33,762 nucleotides of DNA from Candidatus Sulfopaludibacter sp. SbA4 (GCA_900290305.1 OMOG01000276.1:1-33762); one strand, 5' to 3'. Positions 8,852 to 17,753 are shown, counted from the first letter of the stretch. The notes: a model not told the origin generated them from the letters alone. A program made the numbers and translations.

Positions 8852-9241
8852 ATGAGAACCGTTTCCGCAATCGCCCGATATCTGGCGGGCGTGATCTTCC
8901 TTGTTTTCGGCCTGAACGGCTTCCTGAACTTCATTCCCCTTCCCCCGCCGGGGGGCATTGCGGGACAGTTCATGGGCGCCCTGTATGCCTCGCATTACCT
9001 GTGGGTGATCTTCGCGTTTCAGGTCATCGCAGCGGTACTTCTGCTGGTCAACCGTTACGTGCCGTTGGCGGTGGCCGTGCTGGCGCCGGTGATCGTCAAC
9101 ATTCTTGTTTTCCACGCCTTGATGGCCCCGAGCGGGCTGCCCCTGGCCCTAATCGTGGCTGTACTGTGGGCGGTGATCTTCGTCGATGCGCGACCGGCGT
9201 TTGCCGGGCTGTTCCAGGCCCGCCTGCAGGCCCGCACCTGA
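8852..9241 (+). CDS. DoxX-family small membrane protein
   Basis: This 129-residue protein has four hydrophobic helices. It opens with MRTVSAIARYLAGVIFLVFG and contains FMGALYASHYLWVIFAFQVI, features of the DoxX/DoxD-like family. Such proteins sit in the inner membrane and have been linked to quinone or thiol redox systems and detoxification. Their biochemistry is poorly known. ATG at 8852 is preceded by AAAAGGAG with good spacing, so the longer upstream in-frame extension was dropped. It is the first gene of the accessory block running to the RND pump and lies 43 bp before the NTF2-like gene. Confidence 0.82.
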   Translation: MRTVSAIARYLAGVIFLVFGLNGFLNFIPLPPPGGIAGQFMGALYASHYLWVIFAFQVIAAVLLLVNRYVPLAVAVLAPVIVNILVFHALMAPSGLPLALIVAVLWAVIFVDARPAFAGLFQARLQART

Positions 9242-9284
9242 TTAACCAGGCTGTGGCCTAGTCCTAGTGTAAGGAGAAGAAAAT

Positions 9285-9650
9285 ATGGCCGAAAGAATTC
9301 ATGAACTACTGCTCCGTAACCTTCAGGAAGTTTTTGGAGAGGGTGACCCTACGAAGCGCCGCTCCGCAATCAAGGAACTCTACACGGATGACTGTGTGCT
9401 GTATGTCCCCCCAGGTGCCTTCGTTGGGCACGATGCCCTCGATAAATTTGCAGGTGACTTGCGCGCTACGCATCCTCAATTCGCCTACGCACCCCATGCT
9501 GCTCCCCAAGCTCTTCAGAATGCAGGGCGCCTAAAGTGGGGCTCCGGCCCTCGCGGCGGAGTGCCTGCCTATACGGGTGAGGACGTGATCATCGTGCGGG
9601 ATGAAAAGATCGCAGCTCTTTACGTTTTTCTTGACTCTCCTCCCGCATGA
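9285..9650 (+). CDS. SnoaL/NTF2-like fold protein
   Basis: This 121-residue cytosolic protein has the layout of the SnoaL-like branch of the NTF2 superfamily. An N-terminal helix (ERIHELLLRNLQEVF) is followed by the segment IKELYTDDCVLYVPPGAFVG, then GHDALDKFAGDLR, and closing beta strands with DVIIVRDEKIAALYVFL. Family members are small cone-shaped hydrolases, isomerases or binding proteins, and no catalytic residue can be fixed here. An AAGGAG site precedes the ATG. It lies between DoxX and an FMN reductase, a common arrangement in genes for redox stress or small-molecule detoxification, so it may act on the same compound. The exact role is unknown. Confidence 0.78.
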   Translation: MAERIHELLLRNLQEVFGEGDPTKRRSAIKELYTDDCVLYVPPGAFVGHDALDKFAGDLRATHPQFAYAPHAAPQALQNAGRLKWGSGPRGGVPAYTGEDVIIVRDEKIAALYVFLDSPPA

Positions 9651-9697
9651 TCGGATTGTCCGGTTGTTTCATCATTGTGACAAAGCGAAAGGACAAT

Positions 9698-10273
9698 ATG
9701 ACAATTTCCGTAATCATAGGCAGCACACGCCAGGGCCGGTTCTCTGAGAAGCCGGCTCAATGGATTCTTCAGGAGCTTCGGAAGAGAGAGGCGATTGAAG
9801 CGCGGCTTCTCGACCTCCGCGACTTCCCAATGCCTTTCTTCGACCAGCCCCTGCCGCCAGCTATGCCGGGCCGGCCGCCTTACGAACACGATGTGGTCAG
9901 GAAGTGGACCGCCCAAATCGCGGCGTCGGATGGTTTTGTATTCGTCACGCCGGAATACAACTACGGCCCTCCCGCAGTGCTGAAAAACGCAATCGATTGG
10001 GTTTACCCAGAGTGGAACCGCAAGGCCGCCGCCTTTGTGAGCTATGGCAGCGCCATGGGTGCGCGTGCCGTTCAGCAGCTTCGCGAGACGGCAATCGAGA
10101 TTCAAATGGCGCCGGTTCGGTCATCCGTTCACGTTCCCGTGGCAACGCTTTGGGCACACTTCCAGGGCGGGGACGTGGAGAAAGGTCTCGCCGAGCTGGA
10201 CAAGTCAGCCAATGTCATGATCGACGATCTTCTCTGGTGGACGGCGGCTCTAAAGACGGCCCGCGAGCGCTGA
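9698..10273 (+). CDS. NAD(P)H-dependent FMN reductase (flavodoxin-like fold)
   Basis: This 191-residue flavoprotein of the FMN_red family reduces FMN, quinones, azo compounds or similar electrophiles with NAD(P)H. The FMN phosphate loop is GSTRQGR near residue 8, and the isoalloxazine-binding segment is TPEYNYGPPAVLKNAIDW. The chosen ATG at 9698 starts MTISVIIGSTRQGR directly at the first beta strand and has AAAGGA upstream. The longer frame from 9647 adds an unlikely 17-residue tail that overlaps the previous stop. With DoxX and the SDR it forms a likely redox-detoxification group ahead of the efflux pump. Two-electron quinone reduction is plausible but not provable from sequence. Confidence 0.88.
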   Translation: MTISVIIGSTRQGRFSEKPAQWILQELRKREAIEARLLDLRDFPMPFFDQPLPPAMPGRPPYEHDVVRKWTAQIAASDGFVFVTPEYNYGPPAVLKNAIDWVYPEWNRKAAAFVSYGSAMGARAVQQLRETAIEIQMAPVRSSVHVPVATLWAHFQGGDVEKGLAELDKSANVMIDDLLWWTAALKTARER

Positions 10274-10362
10274 TGCCGACCAGACATCCGATAGATCATG
10301 ATCGCAGGAGAAATTGGTGTCAGCGAGGTCGAGAAGCAAGCCGCCGGGGCCAGGGAGGATAC

Positions 10363-11127
10363 ATGATGTCAGGCAGGCTATCGGGCAAGGTGTGCGTCAT
10401 CACGGGGACGGGCGGGAGTGTGGGCCGCGCGGCCGCCTTGGCATTCGCTCGAGAGGGTGCGTCGGTCGCCGGTTGCGACGTGAACGTCGCCGCCGCTGAA
10501 GCTACGGTTGAAATGGTTCGCGCCCAGGGCGGAACGGTGATCTCCCTTCAGCCTTGCCATCTGACCGAACCGTCCGAGTGTCAGGCGCTGGTCGATCTCG
10601 CCGTGCGCGAGTACGGGCGGATCGACGTGCTGTTCAACAACGCCGCGATGGCGTACTTCAACTGGCTCGAAGACATCACCAACGAGGAATGGAACCGCGA
10701 TCTGCGGGAAGAAATAGACTTGGTGTTTTTTCTCACCCGCGCGGCGTGGCCGTATCTGAAGGCCAGCCACGGCGTCGTCGTGAATACGGCGTCGCTGAAC
10801 GGCCTCATGAGCTTCAAGACGCTGGGATCACTGGCGCATACGACGGCCAAGGCAGGGATCATCGGGATGACGCGGCAGCTCGCGATGGAGGGGCGAGAAC
10901 ACGGTATTCGCGCGAATTCCATCTCCCCTGGCTTGATTGAAACCAATCAGACGCGAGAACAACTGAAGGACCCCGAATGGGCGAGCGCGATGCTCGGCAA
11001 GACGCTGCTCGGACGTCTCGGACGGCCCGAGGAAGTGGCGAACGTCGCTGTGTTCCTGGCCTCCGATGACAGTTCGTACGTCACCGGAGTCGATATCGTC
11101 GTCGATGGCGGAATGAAGGTCTGGTGA
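10363..11127 (+). CDS. Short-chain dehydrogenase/reductase with His at the catalytic Tyr position
   Basis: This 254-residue Rossmann-fold oxidoreductase of the classical SDR type has the cofactor loop ITGTGGSVG, a variant in which the middle Gly is Ser. It also has the NNAA motif, the catalytic Ser in VNTAS (S144) and K163. The normal YxxxK is read as H159-T-T-A-K163, so the proton-donating Tyr is replaced by His. The rest (GIRANSISPGLIETNQTR, SSYVTGVDIVVDGGM) is normal. The acidic residue after the second strand (CDVN) favours NAD(H). Two adjacent ATGs (10363 and 10366) follow AGGGAGGA. The second has the better spacing and either is acceptable. It lies in the block between the FMN reductase and the RND operon. 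Confidence 0.9.
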   Translation: MMSGRLSGKVCVITGTGGSVGRAAALAFAREGASVAGCDVNVAAAEATVEMVRAQGGTVISLQPCHLTEPSECQALVDLAVREYGRIDVLFNNAAMAYFNWLEDITNEEWNRDLREEIDLVFFLTRAAWPYLKASHGVVVNTASLNGLMSFKTLGSLAHTTAKAGIIGMTRQLAMEGREHGIRANSISPGLIETNQTREQLKDPEWASAMLGKTLLGRLGRPEEVANVAVFLASDDSSYVTGVDIVVDGGMKVW

Positions 11128-11294
11128 TCGGCGGGTTCCGGCTAAAGCGAAGCCAACCGAGGCTTTAAAAACCGTCGCCGGCTTGCGGCAACGCGGATGA
11201 GGAATCGTTCAGGCTGTTCTCTGGGGCGCAGTTTGGAAGACCTTTGCGACCGCCGCCGTGAGCGCGCCGCGGCGAAGGGAGAGGAGAAGTGAAG

Positions 11295-12536
11295 ATGAAA
11301 CGCAATCATCGCATCGCGGGAGGGGCCGCAATTGTGCTGATCGGGTTTGGGGCTGTCATTGGAGTTAACCATTCCAAAACCACCGCGGCGGAAACGACTC
11401 AGCCTCCACCGGAAGTCATGGTATCGCCCGTGGAGCAGCGCGATCTGCCGATCGAGCGCGAATGGGTCGGAACGCTCGACGGAATGGTCAATGCAGCGAT
11501 CAAGGCGCAGGTGAGCGGATATCTGCTGCGGCAGGGCTACGCGGAAGGCTCGTTCGTCCGCAGAGGGCAGTTGCTGTTCGAGATTGACCCGAGGCCGTTC
11601 CAGGCTGCCGTCGACCAGGCTGCCGGGCAGCTCGCCCAGGCGCACGCCCTAACGGCCCAGGCCCAGGCCGGTCTTGTGCAGGCGGAAGCGCAACTGACAG
11701 CCGCCGAAGCCAATCAGCGCAAAGCGCAAATGGATGAGGACAAATATGTCCCCCTTGCCGCGCAGCAGGCCGTCACACAGCAGGACTTGGACAACGCCCG
11801 TCAAACCAACCAAGCGCAGAAGGCGCAGGTGGCAGCGGCCACGGCGCAGGTAGAGACCGCCAAGGCGCAGGTTGAAGCCGCGCGCGCCGGGGCCAAGGCA
11901 GCCGAAGCCGCGCTCGAGACGGCCAAGGTCAATCTGGAATTCACCCGCCTGACCTCTCCCATCGATGGCATTGCCGGTGTTGCCGCCACGCAAGCCGGCA
12001 ATCTCGTCGGACCCGCGGGCAATGCCGTCACAACGGTCTCGACCCTCGACCCGATCAAGGTCAATTTCACGGTCGGTGAGCAGGAGTCTCTCAGCCTGGC
12101 CCGTGCCGATGCGCTGCACCGGCTGGAACTGAAACTCATCCTGGCCGACGGGACGGTATATCCGCAAGCGGGACGCTTCTCCTTCGCCGATCGCCAGGTG
12201 GATTCCACAACCGGCGCCATTCAGTTGACCGGGCTCTTTCCGAATCCCGGCAACATGCTGCGCCCCGGTCAATACGCCAAGGTCCGCGCGGAGATCGGCG
12301 TCCGCAGTGGAGCTCTACTGGTTCCGCAGCGAGCCGTCATCGACACGCAGGGTACCTACACCGTCCCGGTGGTCGATCCGAGCAACACGGTCCGGTTCGC
12401 CCGGGTCCAGGTGGGCGACCGCGTCGGCTCCAACTGGATTATCGCGGAAGGATTGAACCCCGGCGAGCGCGTCGTTACGGACGGCCTGTTCCACGTCCGT
12501 CCGGGCGCGGTGGTCAACCCTAAGGAAGGCAAGTGA
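11295..12536 (+). CDS. RND efflux periplasmic adaptor (membrane fusion protein)
   Basis: This 413-residue AcrA/MexA-type adaptor links the inner-membrane pump to the outer-membrane channel. The N-terminus has a single hydrophobic anchor or signal (GGAAIVLIGFGAVIGVNH). Lipoyl halves flank the segment GYLLRQGYAEGSFVRRGQLL and LTSPIDGIAGVAATQAGNLV. A long Ala/Gln-rich alpha-hairpin (about residues 100-210) separates them. Beta-barrel and membrane-proximal domains follow (LRPGQYAKVRAEI, GLNPGERVVTDGL). ATG at 11295 has AGGAG eight bases upstream. The GTG two codons earlier is too close to that site. Its TGA overlaps the ATG of the pump gene by one base. No lipobox is present. No regulator gene adjoins the operon. 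Confidence 0.94.
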   Translation: MKRNHRIAGGAAIVLIGFGAVIGVNHSKTTAAETTQPPPEVMVSPVEQRDLPIEREWVGTLDGMVNAAIKAQVSGYLLRQGYAEGSFVRRGQLLFEIDPRPFQAAVDQAAGQLAQAHALTAQAQAGLVQAEAQLTAAEANQRKAQMDEDKYVPLAAQQAVTQQDLDNARQTNQAQKAQVAAATAQVETAKAQVEAARAGAKAAEAALETAKVNLEFTRLTSPIDGIAGVAATQAGNLVGPAGNAVTTVSTLDPIKVNFTVGEQESLSLARADALHRLELKLILADGTVYPQAGRFSFADRQVDSTTGAIQLTGLFPNPGNMLRPGQYAKVRAEIGVRSGALLVPQRAVIDTQGTYTVPVVDPSNTVRFARVQVGDRVGSNWIIAEGLNPGERVVTDGLFHVRPGAVVNPKEGK

Positions 12537-15500
12537 TGTCGAAATTCTTCATCAACCGGCCCATCGTCGCGATGGTCATCTCCATCCTGACGGTGATCAT
12601 CGGCGCCGTGATCATCACGCAACTGCCGGTCGCGCAGTTTCCGCAGATCGCGCCGCCGGAGGTCCAGATCAGGGCCACGTATGTGGGCGCTGACTCGCAG
12701 ACGATCGAGCAATCTGTCGCCACGCCGATTGAGCAGCAAATGAGCGGCGTGGACAACCTCAACTACATGTACTCGCTTAACGCGGGCACCGGCGGTCAGA
12801 TGGCGATGACCGTGAACTTCGACGTGAAGAGCGACCCGAATAGCGACCTTATGCTGACGCAGATGCGCGAAACTCAAGCTTCGTCGCAGCTCCCGCAGGA
12901 CGTCACCAATTACGGGGTAACGGTGCAGAAATCCGTAAGCTCGCCGCTCATGGCGATAGGCCTCAACTCGCCCAAAGGGACGTATGATGCGACGTTTCTC
13001 ACCAACTACGCCTACATCAATCTGAACGATCAGTTGACGCGTGTACCCGGGATCGGCAGTGTGCAGGTGTTCGGCGCGGGGCAGTACGCGATGCGACTTT
13101 GGGTGAAACCGGACCAGCTCTCTAAGCTCGGCATCACCGTGACAGACATCGTCTCTGCTGTCCAAGCCCAGAACACGGTCAACCCAGCGGGCCAGGTCGG
13201 TGGATCGCCCGTGCCGAAGGGCCAGGAATATACGTGGTCGGTGCGGGCGCAGGGGCGTCTGGCGTCACCTGAAGAATTTGGAGACATCATCGTGCGCGAG
13301 TCGGACAACGGAGGAATTGTTCGGCTCCGCGACGTGGCCCGAATGGAGTTGGGCTCCCAGGACTATTCGCAATTCGGCCGCATCAACGGAGAGCCCGGCG
13401 CGATCATCGCCGTCTATCAACTCCCCGGCAGCAACGCCGTAGACGCGGCGCGCGGGGTCCGCAAGGTCATGGAAGAGGCTAAGAGACGTTTCCCCCAGGA
13501 TGTGGATTACGTCGTGGCGCTGGATACGACCGCATCTGTCACCGAAGGCATGCGGGAGATCTTCACCACGATCGTCATCGCTATTGTCCTGGTTGCGATC
13601 GTGGTCTACCTCTTCCTGCAAAGCTGGCGCGCCACCTTAATTCCGCTTCTCGCCGTCCCCGTGTCGCTGATTGGAACGTTTGTCTTCTTTCCATTGCTCG
13701 GCTTTTCGATCAATACGCTTTCGCTGTTCGGGTTGGTCCTGGCGATCGGGCTTGTAGTAGACGACGCTATCGTCGTTGTTGAAGCGGTGGAGCGCCACAT
13801 CGAGCAAGGCCTCGACCCGAAACGCGCCTCATTGAAGGCGATGGAAGAGATCGCCGGGCCCTTGGTCGGCATCGCCCTGGTGCTCGCGTCCGTCTTCATC
13901 CCGACGATCTTCATCCCCGGAATCACCGGCCGTCTTTATCAACAATTCGCCGCTACCATCGCGATTTCGGTAATGCTCTCGGCGTTCAATGCGCTGACTC
14001 TCAGCCCGGCGCTGGCCGCTCTGCTGCTGAGACCGCGTACGCAGAGCCGCGGTCTGCTGCGCTGGTTCTTCGGTGTCTTCAATCGCTACTTCGAACGCTC
14101 CACCGAGAGCTACCTACGCTGGGCCCGCGTGCTGATCGACAAGGGGGCGGTCGCGTTCGTTGTGCTTGCCGCAGCCGCCGCTGGTGCTGCCGTCATCAGC
14201 CAGCACATCCCGTCCAGCTTCCTGCCGGTCGAGGACCAGGGCTATCTGTTCATGCATATGCAGCTTCCGGCGGGAGCATCGCTCGAGCGGACCGAAGCCG
14301 CGGCGCAGAAGGTCGAACAGGTTTTGGCCCGCACGCCGGGTGTCAAGTATACAACCAGCGTTCTCGGATTCAGTCTGCTGAATCAAGTCGCCACGACCTA
14401 CACGGGCTTCTTCTTCGTCACTCTGGACGAGTGGGGCGCTCGCCAGAGCCGGCAAACGCAGTACCAGGAAATAGTTCAACACCTCAACCGCGAGCTATCG
14501 AAAATACCCGATGGCCTGGCCTTCAGCTTTCCGCCGCCCGCGATTCTCGGCGTGGGCACGTCCGATGGATTCACATTTGTGCTCGAGGATCGCGCCGGTA
14601 AAGACGTGCCATTCCTGGCGGAGAACGTACAGAAGTTCATGGCCGCCGCATCCAAGCGGCCGGAAATCGCGCCCGGGATGGTCTCGACGTTCCTGCCCGC
14701 GGTTCCGCAGCAGTTTCTGAACGTGGACCGCGAGAAGGTGCTCAAACAAGGCGTGCCGCTCAATGACGTGTACCGCACCGTTCAGGCCTATATGGGCGGG
14801 CTGTTCGTCAATTACTTCAACCGGTTCGGGCGTCAGTGGCAGGTTTATGTCGAGGCCGAAGGCGACTACCGCGCTAATCTCGATCACATCGATCAGTTCT
14901 ATGTGCGCAACTCGAGAGGCTCGATGGTGCCACTCTCCTCTCTGGCGCGCTTCGAAACCCGATACGGCCCCGAATTCACGATGCGTTATAACCTTTATCG
15001 CTCCGCGCAGATCATCGGGTCGGCCGCGCCCGGATACAGCTCGGCTCAGGCGATGCAGGCGCTCGAAGAAACATTCGATCGCAACATGCCCCGCGAGATG
15101 GGCTACGACTACATGGGCATGTCCTACCAGGAGAAGAAATCGCAGCAAGGCATTCCCTCGTGGGCCATCTTCACTGCCTCGCTGGTATTTGTATTCCTGA
15201 TTCTGGCGGCCCTGTACGAGAGTTGGACGCTGCCGTTCAGTGTGCTGCTGAGCACGCCGATGGCGGTCTTCGGCGCTTTCGCCGCCCTGTGGCTGCGGCG
15301 CTGGCTGATGGGCCTTTACCTGCCGGCATACGACGTGCCAATCGAAAACGACGTGTATTCGCAGATCGGTCTGGTGATGCTGATCGGTCTTGCGGCCAAG
15401 AACTCGATCCTCATCGTCGCATTTGCCAAAGCCGAGTATGAGAAAGGCCGGTCCCTGGCCGATGCCGCGCTGGAAGCGGCCAGGCTTCGTTTGCGGCCTC

Positions 15501-15730
15501 TGCTGATGACATCGTTCGCGTTCATTCTCGGCTGCGTGCCGCTGTGGACTGCATCGGGCGCAGGCGCCATCGCACGGCAGGTGATGGGCACGGCCGTAAT
15601 CGGAGGCATGGTCATCGAGACGTTTATCGGCCGCTTCCTGGTCCCCGCAATCTTCTATGTGGTCGAGAAGGTGTCCGCTGCCGGCGCTCCGGCTTCCGGT
15701 CTGACACCTTCGCCCGCGCAAGGAGACTGA
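12536..15730 (+). CDS. HAE1-family RND multidrug efflux permease
   Basis: This 1064-residue inner-membrane proton/drug antiporter has the AcrB/MexB layout of twelve membrane helices and two large periplasmic loops. The N-terminus FFINRPIVAMVISI is typical. The proton-relay aspartates D409 and D410 are in GLVVDDAIVVVEAVERH of helix 4, and the partner lysine K955 is in LIGLAAKNSILIVAFAKAEY of helix 10. These mark it as a proton-driven hydrophobic-compound pump rather than a metal pump. Full length is normal. ATG at 12536 follows AAGGAAGG and overlaps the adaptor stop. It forms a tripartite system with the adaptor and channel genes. Substrates are likely hydrophobic drugs, phenols or quinones, suggested by the neighbouring redox enzymes. 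Confidence 0.97.
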   Translation: MSKFFINRPIVAMVISILTVIIGAVIITQLPVAQFPQIAPPEVQIRATYVGADSQTIEQSVATPIEQQMSGVDNLNYMYSLNAGTGGQMAMTVNFDVKSDPNSDLMLTQMRETQASSQLPQDVTNYGVTVQKSVSSPLMAIGLNSPKGTYDATFLTNYAYINLNDQLTRVPGIGSVQVFGAGQYAMRLWVKPDQLSKLGITVTDIVSAVQAQNTVNPAGQVGGSPVPKGQEYTWSVRAQGRLASPEEFGDIIVRESDNGGIVRLRDVARMELGSQDYSQFGRINGEPGAIIAVYQLPGSNAVDAARGVRKVMEEAKRRFPQDVDYVVALDTTASVTEGMREIFTTIVIAIVLVAIVVYLFLQSWRATLIPLLAVPVSLIGTFVFFPLLGFSINTLSLFGLVLAIGLVVDDAIVVVEAVERHIEQGLDPKRASLKAMEEIAGPLVGIALVLASVFIPTIFIPGITGRLYQQFAATIAISVMLSAFNALTLSPALAALLLRPRTQSRGLLRWFFGVFNRYFERSTESYLRWARVLIDKGAVAFVVLAAAAAGAAVISQHIPSSFLPVEDQGYLFMHMQLPAGASLERTEAAAQKVEQVLARTPGVKYTTSVLGFSLLNQVATTYTGFFFVTLDEWGARQSRQTQYQEIVQHLNRELSKIPDGLAFSFPPPAILGVGTSDGFTFVLEDRAGKDVPFLAENVQKFMAAASKRPEIAPGMVSTFLPAVPQQFLNVDREKVLKQGVPLNDVYRTVQAYMGGLFVNYFNRFGRQWQVYVEAEGDYRANLDHIDQFYVRNSRGSMVPLSSLARFETRYGPEFTMRYNLYRSAQIIGSAAPGYSSAQAMQALEETFDRNMPREMGYDYMGMSYQEKKSQQGIPSWAIFTASLVFVFLILAALYESWTLPFSVLLSTPMAVFGAFAALWLRRWLMGLYLPAYDVPIENDVYSQIGLVMLIGLAAKNSILIVAFAKAEYEKGRSLADAALEAARLRLRPLLMTSFAFILGCVPLWTASGAGAIARQVMGTAVIGGMVIETFIGRFLVPAIFYVVEKVSAAGAPASGLTPSPAQGD

Positions 15731-15731
15731 G

Positions 15732-17144
15732 ATGCGCGCTTCCTATCTTGCGATTGCCGCAGCGTCGGCGCTCTTAACCGGCTGTATGGTTGGTCCAAAC
15801 TATAAGCGGCCCCAGGTGGCTGTTCCGGCGAATTTCCGGGCGCCGGCTCCGCTTCCCGAACCGCAGGCCGCTTCGCTCGCCGACCTCAATTGGTTCGAGG
15901 TCTTCCACGATGAGGCGCTCCAGGGCCTGATCCGCGTGGCGCTCGAACAGAATTACGACCTGCGCGATGCCGTCACGCGAGTGGAACAGGCGCGCGCCAA
16001 TTTAGGCATTACCCGCTCCAACCAGCTTCCGCAAGTGGATGCGTCGGGATCGTTTAATGTCACGCGGAGCTCGCGGAATGGGGCAATTGCGTTACCGGCA
16101 TCGATACCCTTCGCTCAGGAGCGCAACTACGGGCAGGCCGGGCTCAATCTGCTCTCGTTCGAACTTGATCTCTGGGGACGGCTGCGGCGCGCGACCGAAG
16201 CGGCGCGCGCGAACCTGCTGAATGCCGAGGAGAATCGCAAGGCCGTGGTCAGCACACTCGTCAGCGAGGTTGCGACCGATTACCTGCAACTGCGCGAATT
16301 GGACTACGAACTGGAGATCTCCCAGCGTACGCTGGGGAATCGGGGAGAATTTCTAAGGCTTACGCAACAGCGCCAGAGTGGAGGCGTCGCCACTCTGATC
16401 GATCTCCGCCAGGCTGAGCAACTCGTCGATACAGCGGCGGCAAGTATCCCAACGATACAGCAGCAGATCGAACAGACTGAAAACCTGATTTCGTTGCTGC
16501 TCGGCCAAAACCCCGGGCCGGTCGGACGCGGGCGCCGGTTCCTGGATCAGGAACTGACGCCGGACGTGCCGGCGGGATTGCCCTCGGCGCTGCTGGAGCG
16601 CCGTCCCGATATTCGCGCTGCCGAGGAGGCGCTGATCGCCGCCAACGCCAACATGGGTGTCGCCAAAGCGGCGTATTTCCCGCAGATCAGCCTCTCCGGT
16701 ACGATCGGAGGCCAAAGCTCCCAACTGGCCAGCCTCTTTTCCGGCAAGAACGGCACCTGGAACGTCATCCCACAGATTACGCAACCGATCTTTGCCGCCG
16801 GCCGCATCAAGTCCGGCGTACGGCTCGCCGAGGCCGAACGCAACCAGGCGGAGGTTGCGTACGAAAGGTCGATTCAGACGGCTTTCCGCGAAGTTTCCGA
16901 TGCGCTGATTGCCCATCAGCGCACTCGCGAGAGCCGCCTCGAACAGGAGAGGCTCGTCGCCGACTTGGCAGATCGCAAACGCCTCGCGTACGCGCGTTAC
17001 CAGGGCGGCGTCGATACCCAGCTCAACGCCCTGGATGCCGACCGCGATCTATTTCAGGCCGAGCTGACATTGGCACAGACTCGCTATTCAGAACTCGTCA
17101 GCGTGGTCCAGTTGTATAAAGCGCTGGGCGGCGGCTGGCAGTAA
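15732..17144 (+). CDS. RND outer-membrane channel lipoprotein (OprM/NodT family)
   Basis: This 470-residue TolC-like factor forms the outer-membrane exit duct of the pump. A lipoprotein signal ends in the lipobox LLTGC with C18, followed by MVGPNYKRP, the typical start of NodT/OprM proteins. Two outer membrane efflux protein repeats are visible: LNWFEVFHDEALQGLIRVAL with LRDAVTRVEQARANLG, and LLERRPDIRAAEEALIAANA with YFPQISLSGTIGG. The ATG lies one base after the pump stop, and AAGGAG sits within the end of the pump gene. It completes the three-gene operon. No T-rich terminator hairpin follows it. Confidence 0.95.
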   Translation: MRASYLAIAAASALLTGCMVGPNYKRPQVAVPANFRAPAPLPEPQAASLADLNWFEVFHDEALQGLIRVALEQNYDLRDAVTRVEQARANLGITRSNQLPQVDASGSFNVTRSSRNGAIALPASIPFAQERNYGQAGLNLLSFELDLWGRLRRATEAARANLLNAEENRKAVVSTLVSEVATDYLQLRELDYELEISQRTLGNRGEFLRLTQQRQSGGVATLIDLRQAEQLVDTAAASIPTIQQQIEQTENLISLLLGQNPGPVGRGRRFLDQELTPDVPAGLPSALLERRPDIRAAEEALIAANANMGVAKAAYFPQISLSGTIGGQSSQLASLFSGKNGTWNVIPQITQPIFAAGRIKSGVRLAEAERNQAEVAYERSIQTAFREVSDALIAHQRTRESRLEQERLVADLADRKRLAYARYQGGVDTQLNALDADRDLFQAELTLAQTRYSELVSVVQLYKALGGGWQ

Positions 17145-17507
17145 CTCCGGTGTGAGCATGGCCGGATTGAAGTGACCGCCGAAGGGTTCGAATCCCATCT
17201 CCCGCTCCATCTTTTCAATCCTATACGGCCTACCATCCGGTGCGCAGGGCCGATTTTGGGCTCTTCAGCGGCTCTTAACGGAGTGAAAAAGAGTGTGGCG
17301 AGTATAAGATATTGATTTCAGAGGGCATGCGGGACTGCCAACCAGACAGGGCTGGCGGTCGTTTAGGGGCAGGATCAAGCGGCGAAGCCCAGTTCTCAGG
17401 TCTCCGGTACCGTCGCGGGCACCCCGTGAAGCCAGAAATGGCCTTTGGTTGACACGGCGCGTTCGCGCTACTACCGTTGCGGGAGATAATGAAAATGAAG
17501 GCGCGCT
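17145..17507. other. Intergenic region after the efflux operon
   Basis: This 363-bp gap carries no convincing gene. Near its start lies a tRNA-Gly 3'-end fragment, annotated separately. The rest shows no strong hairpin or consensus promoter. The toxin-antitoxin start at 17508 has GAAGG upstream. The region is a likely junction between an acquired block and older sequence. Confidence 0.5.
17181..17209 (+). pseudogene. tRNA-Gly 3'-end fragment (possible att site remnant)
   Basis: The segment GGGTTCGAATCCCATC then TCCCGCTCCA matches the T-arm, 3' acceptor strand (CTCCCGC), discriminator T and CCA of a bacterial tRNA-Gly. The T-stem is imperfect at its base (AAGGG/CCCAT, one A-A mismatch). No matching 5' acceptor strand GCGGGAG, D-arm or anticodon arm exists in the 80 bases upstream, so this is a fragment. 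Elements that integrate at the 3' end of tRNA genes leave such pieces as attachment sites. No integrase is visible nearby. Confidence 0.6.
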
Positions 17508-17753
17508 ATGACGACTCCCAAAACGATGCTTTCCGACGAATCGCGGAAGCAGATCGAGCAGCTTGCGCGCGAGCAACAGCGCGAGCCGGGCGAGGTGCTG
17601 GAAGAGGCTGTCCGCCGCTACGCTGCGGCTTGCAGGCTGGAGCGATTCGCGGACAAGATGGGGCAAAGGGCGCGCGACAAGGGCATCCGGGAAGAAGATG
17701 TGCCGCGCCTCGTCGAAGAGGTCCGCCGCGAGAACGCCGAGCGCGACCGGTAG
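17508..17753 (+). CDS. Antitoxin of PIN toxin pair (ribbon-helix-helix-like)
   Basis: This 81-residue protein has an N-terminal segment LSDESRKQIEQLAREQQREP then GEVLEEAVRRYAAACRLERF, which reads as a CopG/RHH-type DNA-binding dimer fold. A charged C-terminal tail (EEDVPRLVEEVRRENAERDR) of the kind that wraps and inhibits a toxin follows. Its stop codon directly abuts the ATG of the PIN-domain toxin, the usual antitoxin-first order. It should bind the toxin and repress their shared promoter in the gap upstream, although no operator palindrome was pinned down. The ATG at 17508 is the only sensible start. Confidence 0.8.
   Translation: MTTPKTMLSDESRKQIEQLAREQQREPGEVLEEAVRRYAAACRLERFADKMGQRARDKGIREEDVPRLVEEVRRENAERDR

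Noticed and set aside
11143-11167. TAAAGC/GCTTTA hairpin after the SDR gene as a terminator
   Set aside because: Six weak pairs, a 13-base loop and no T-run.
17130-17209. Complete tRNA gene after the efflux operon
   Set aside because: No 5' acceptor strand, D-arm or anticodon arm is present; only the 3' end is there.
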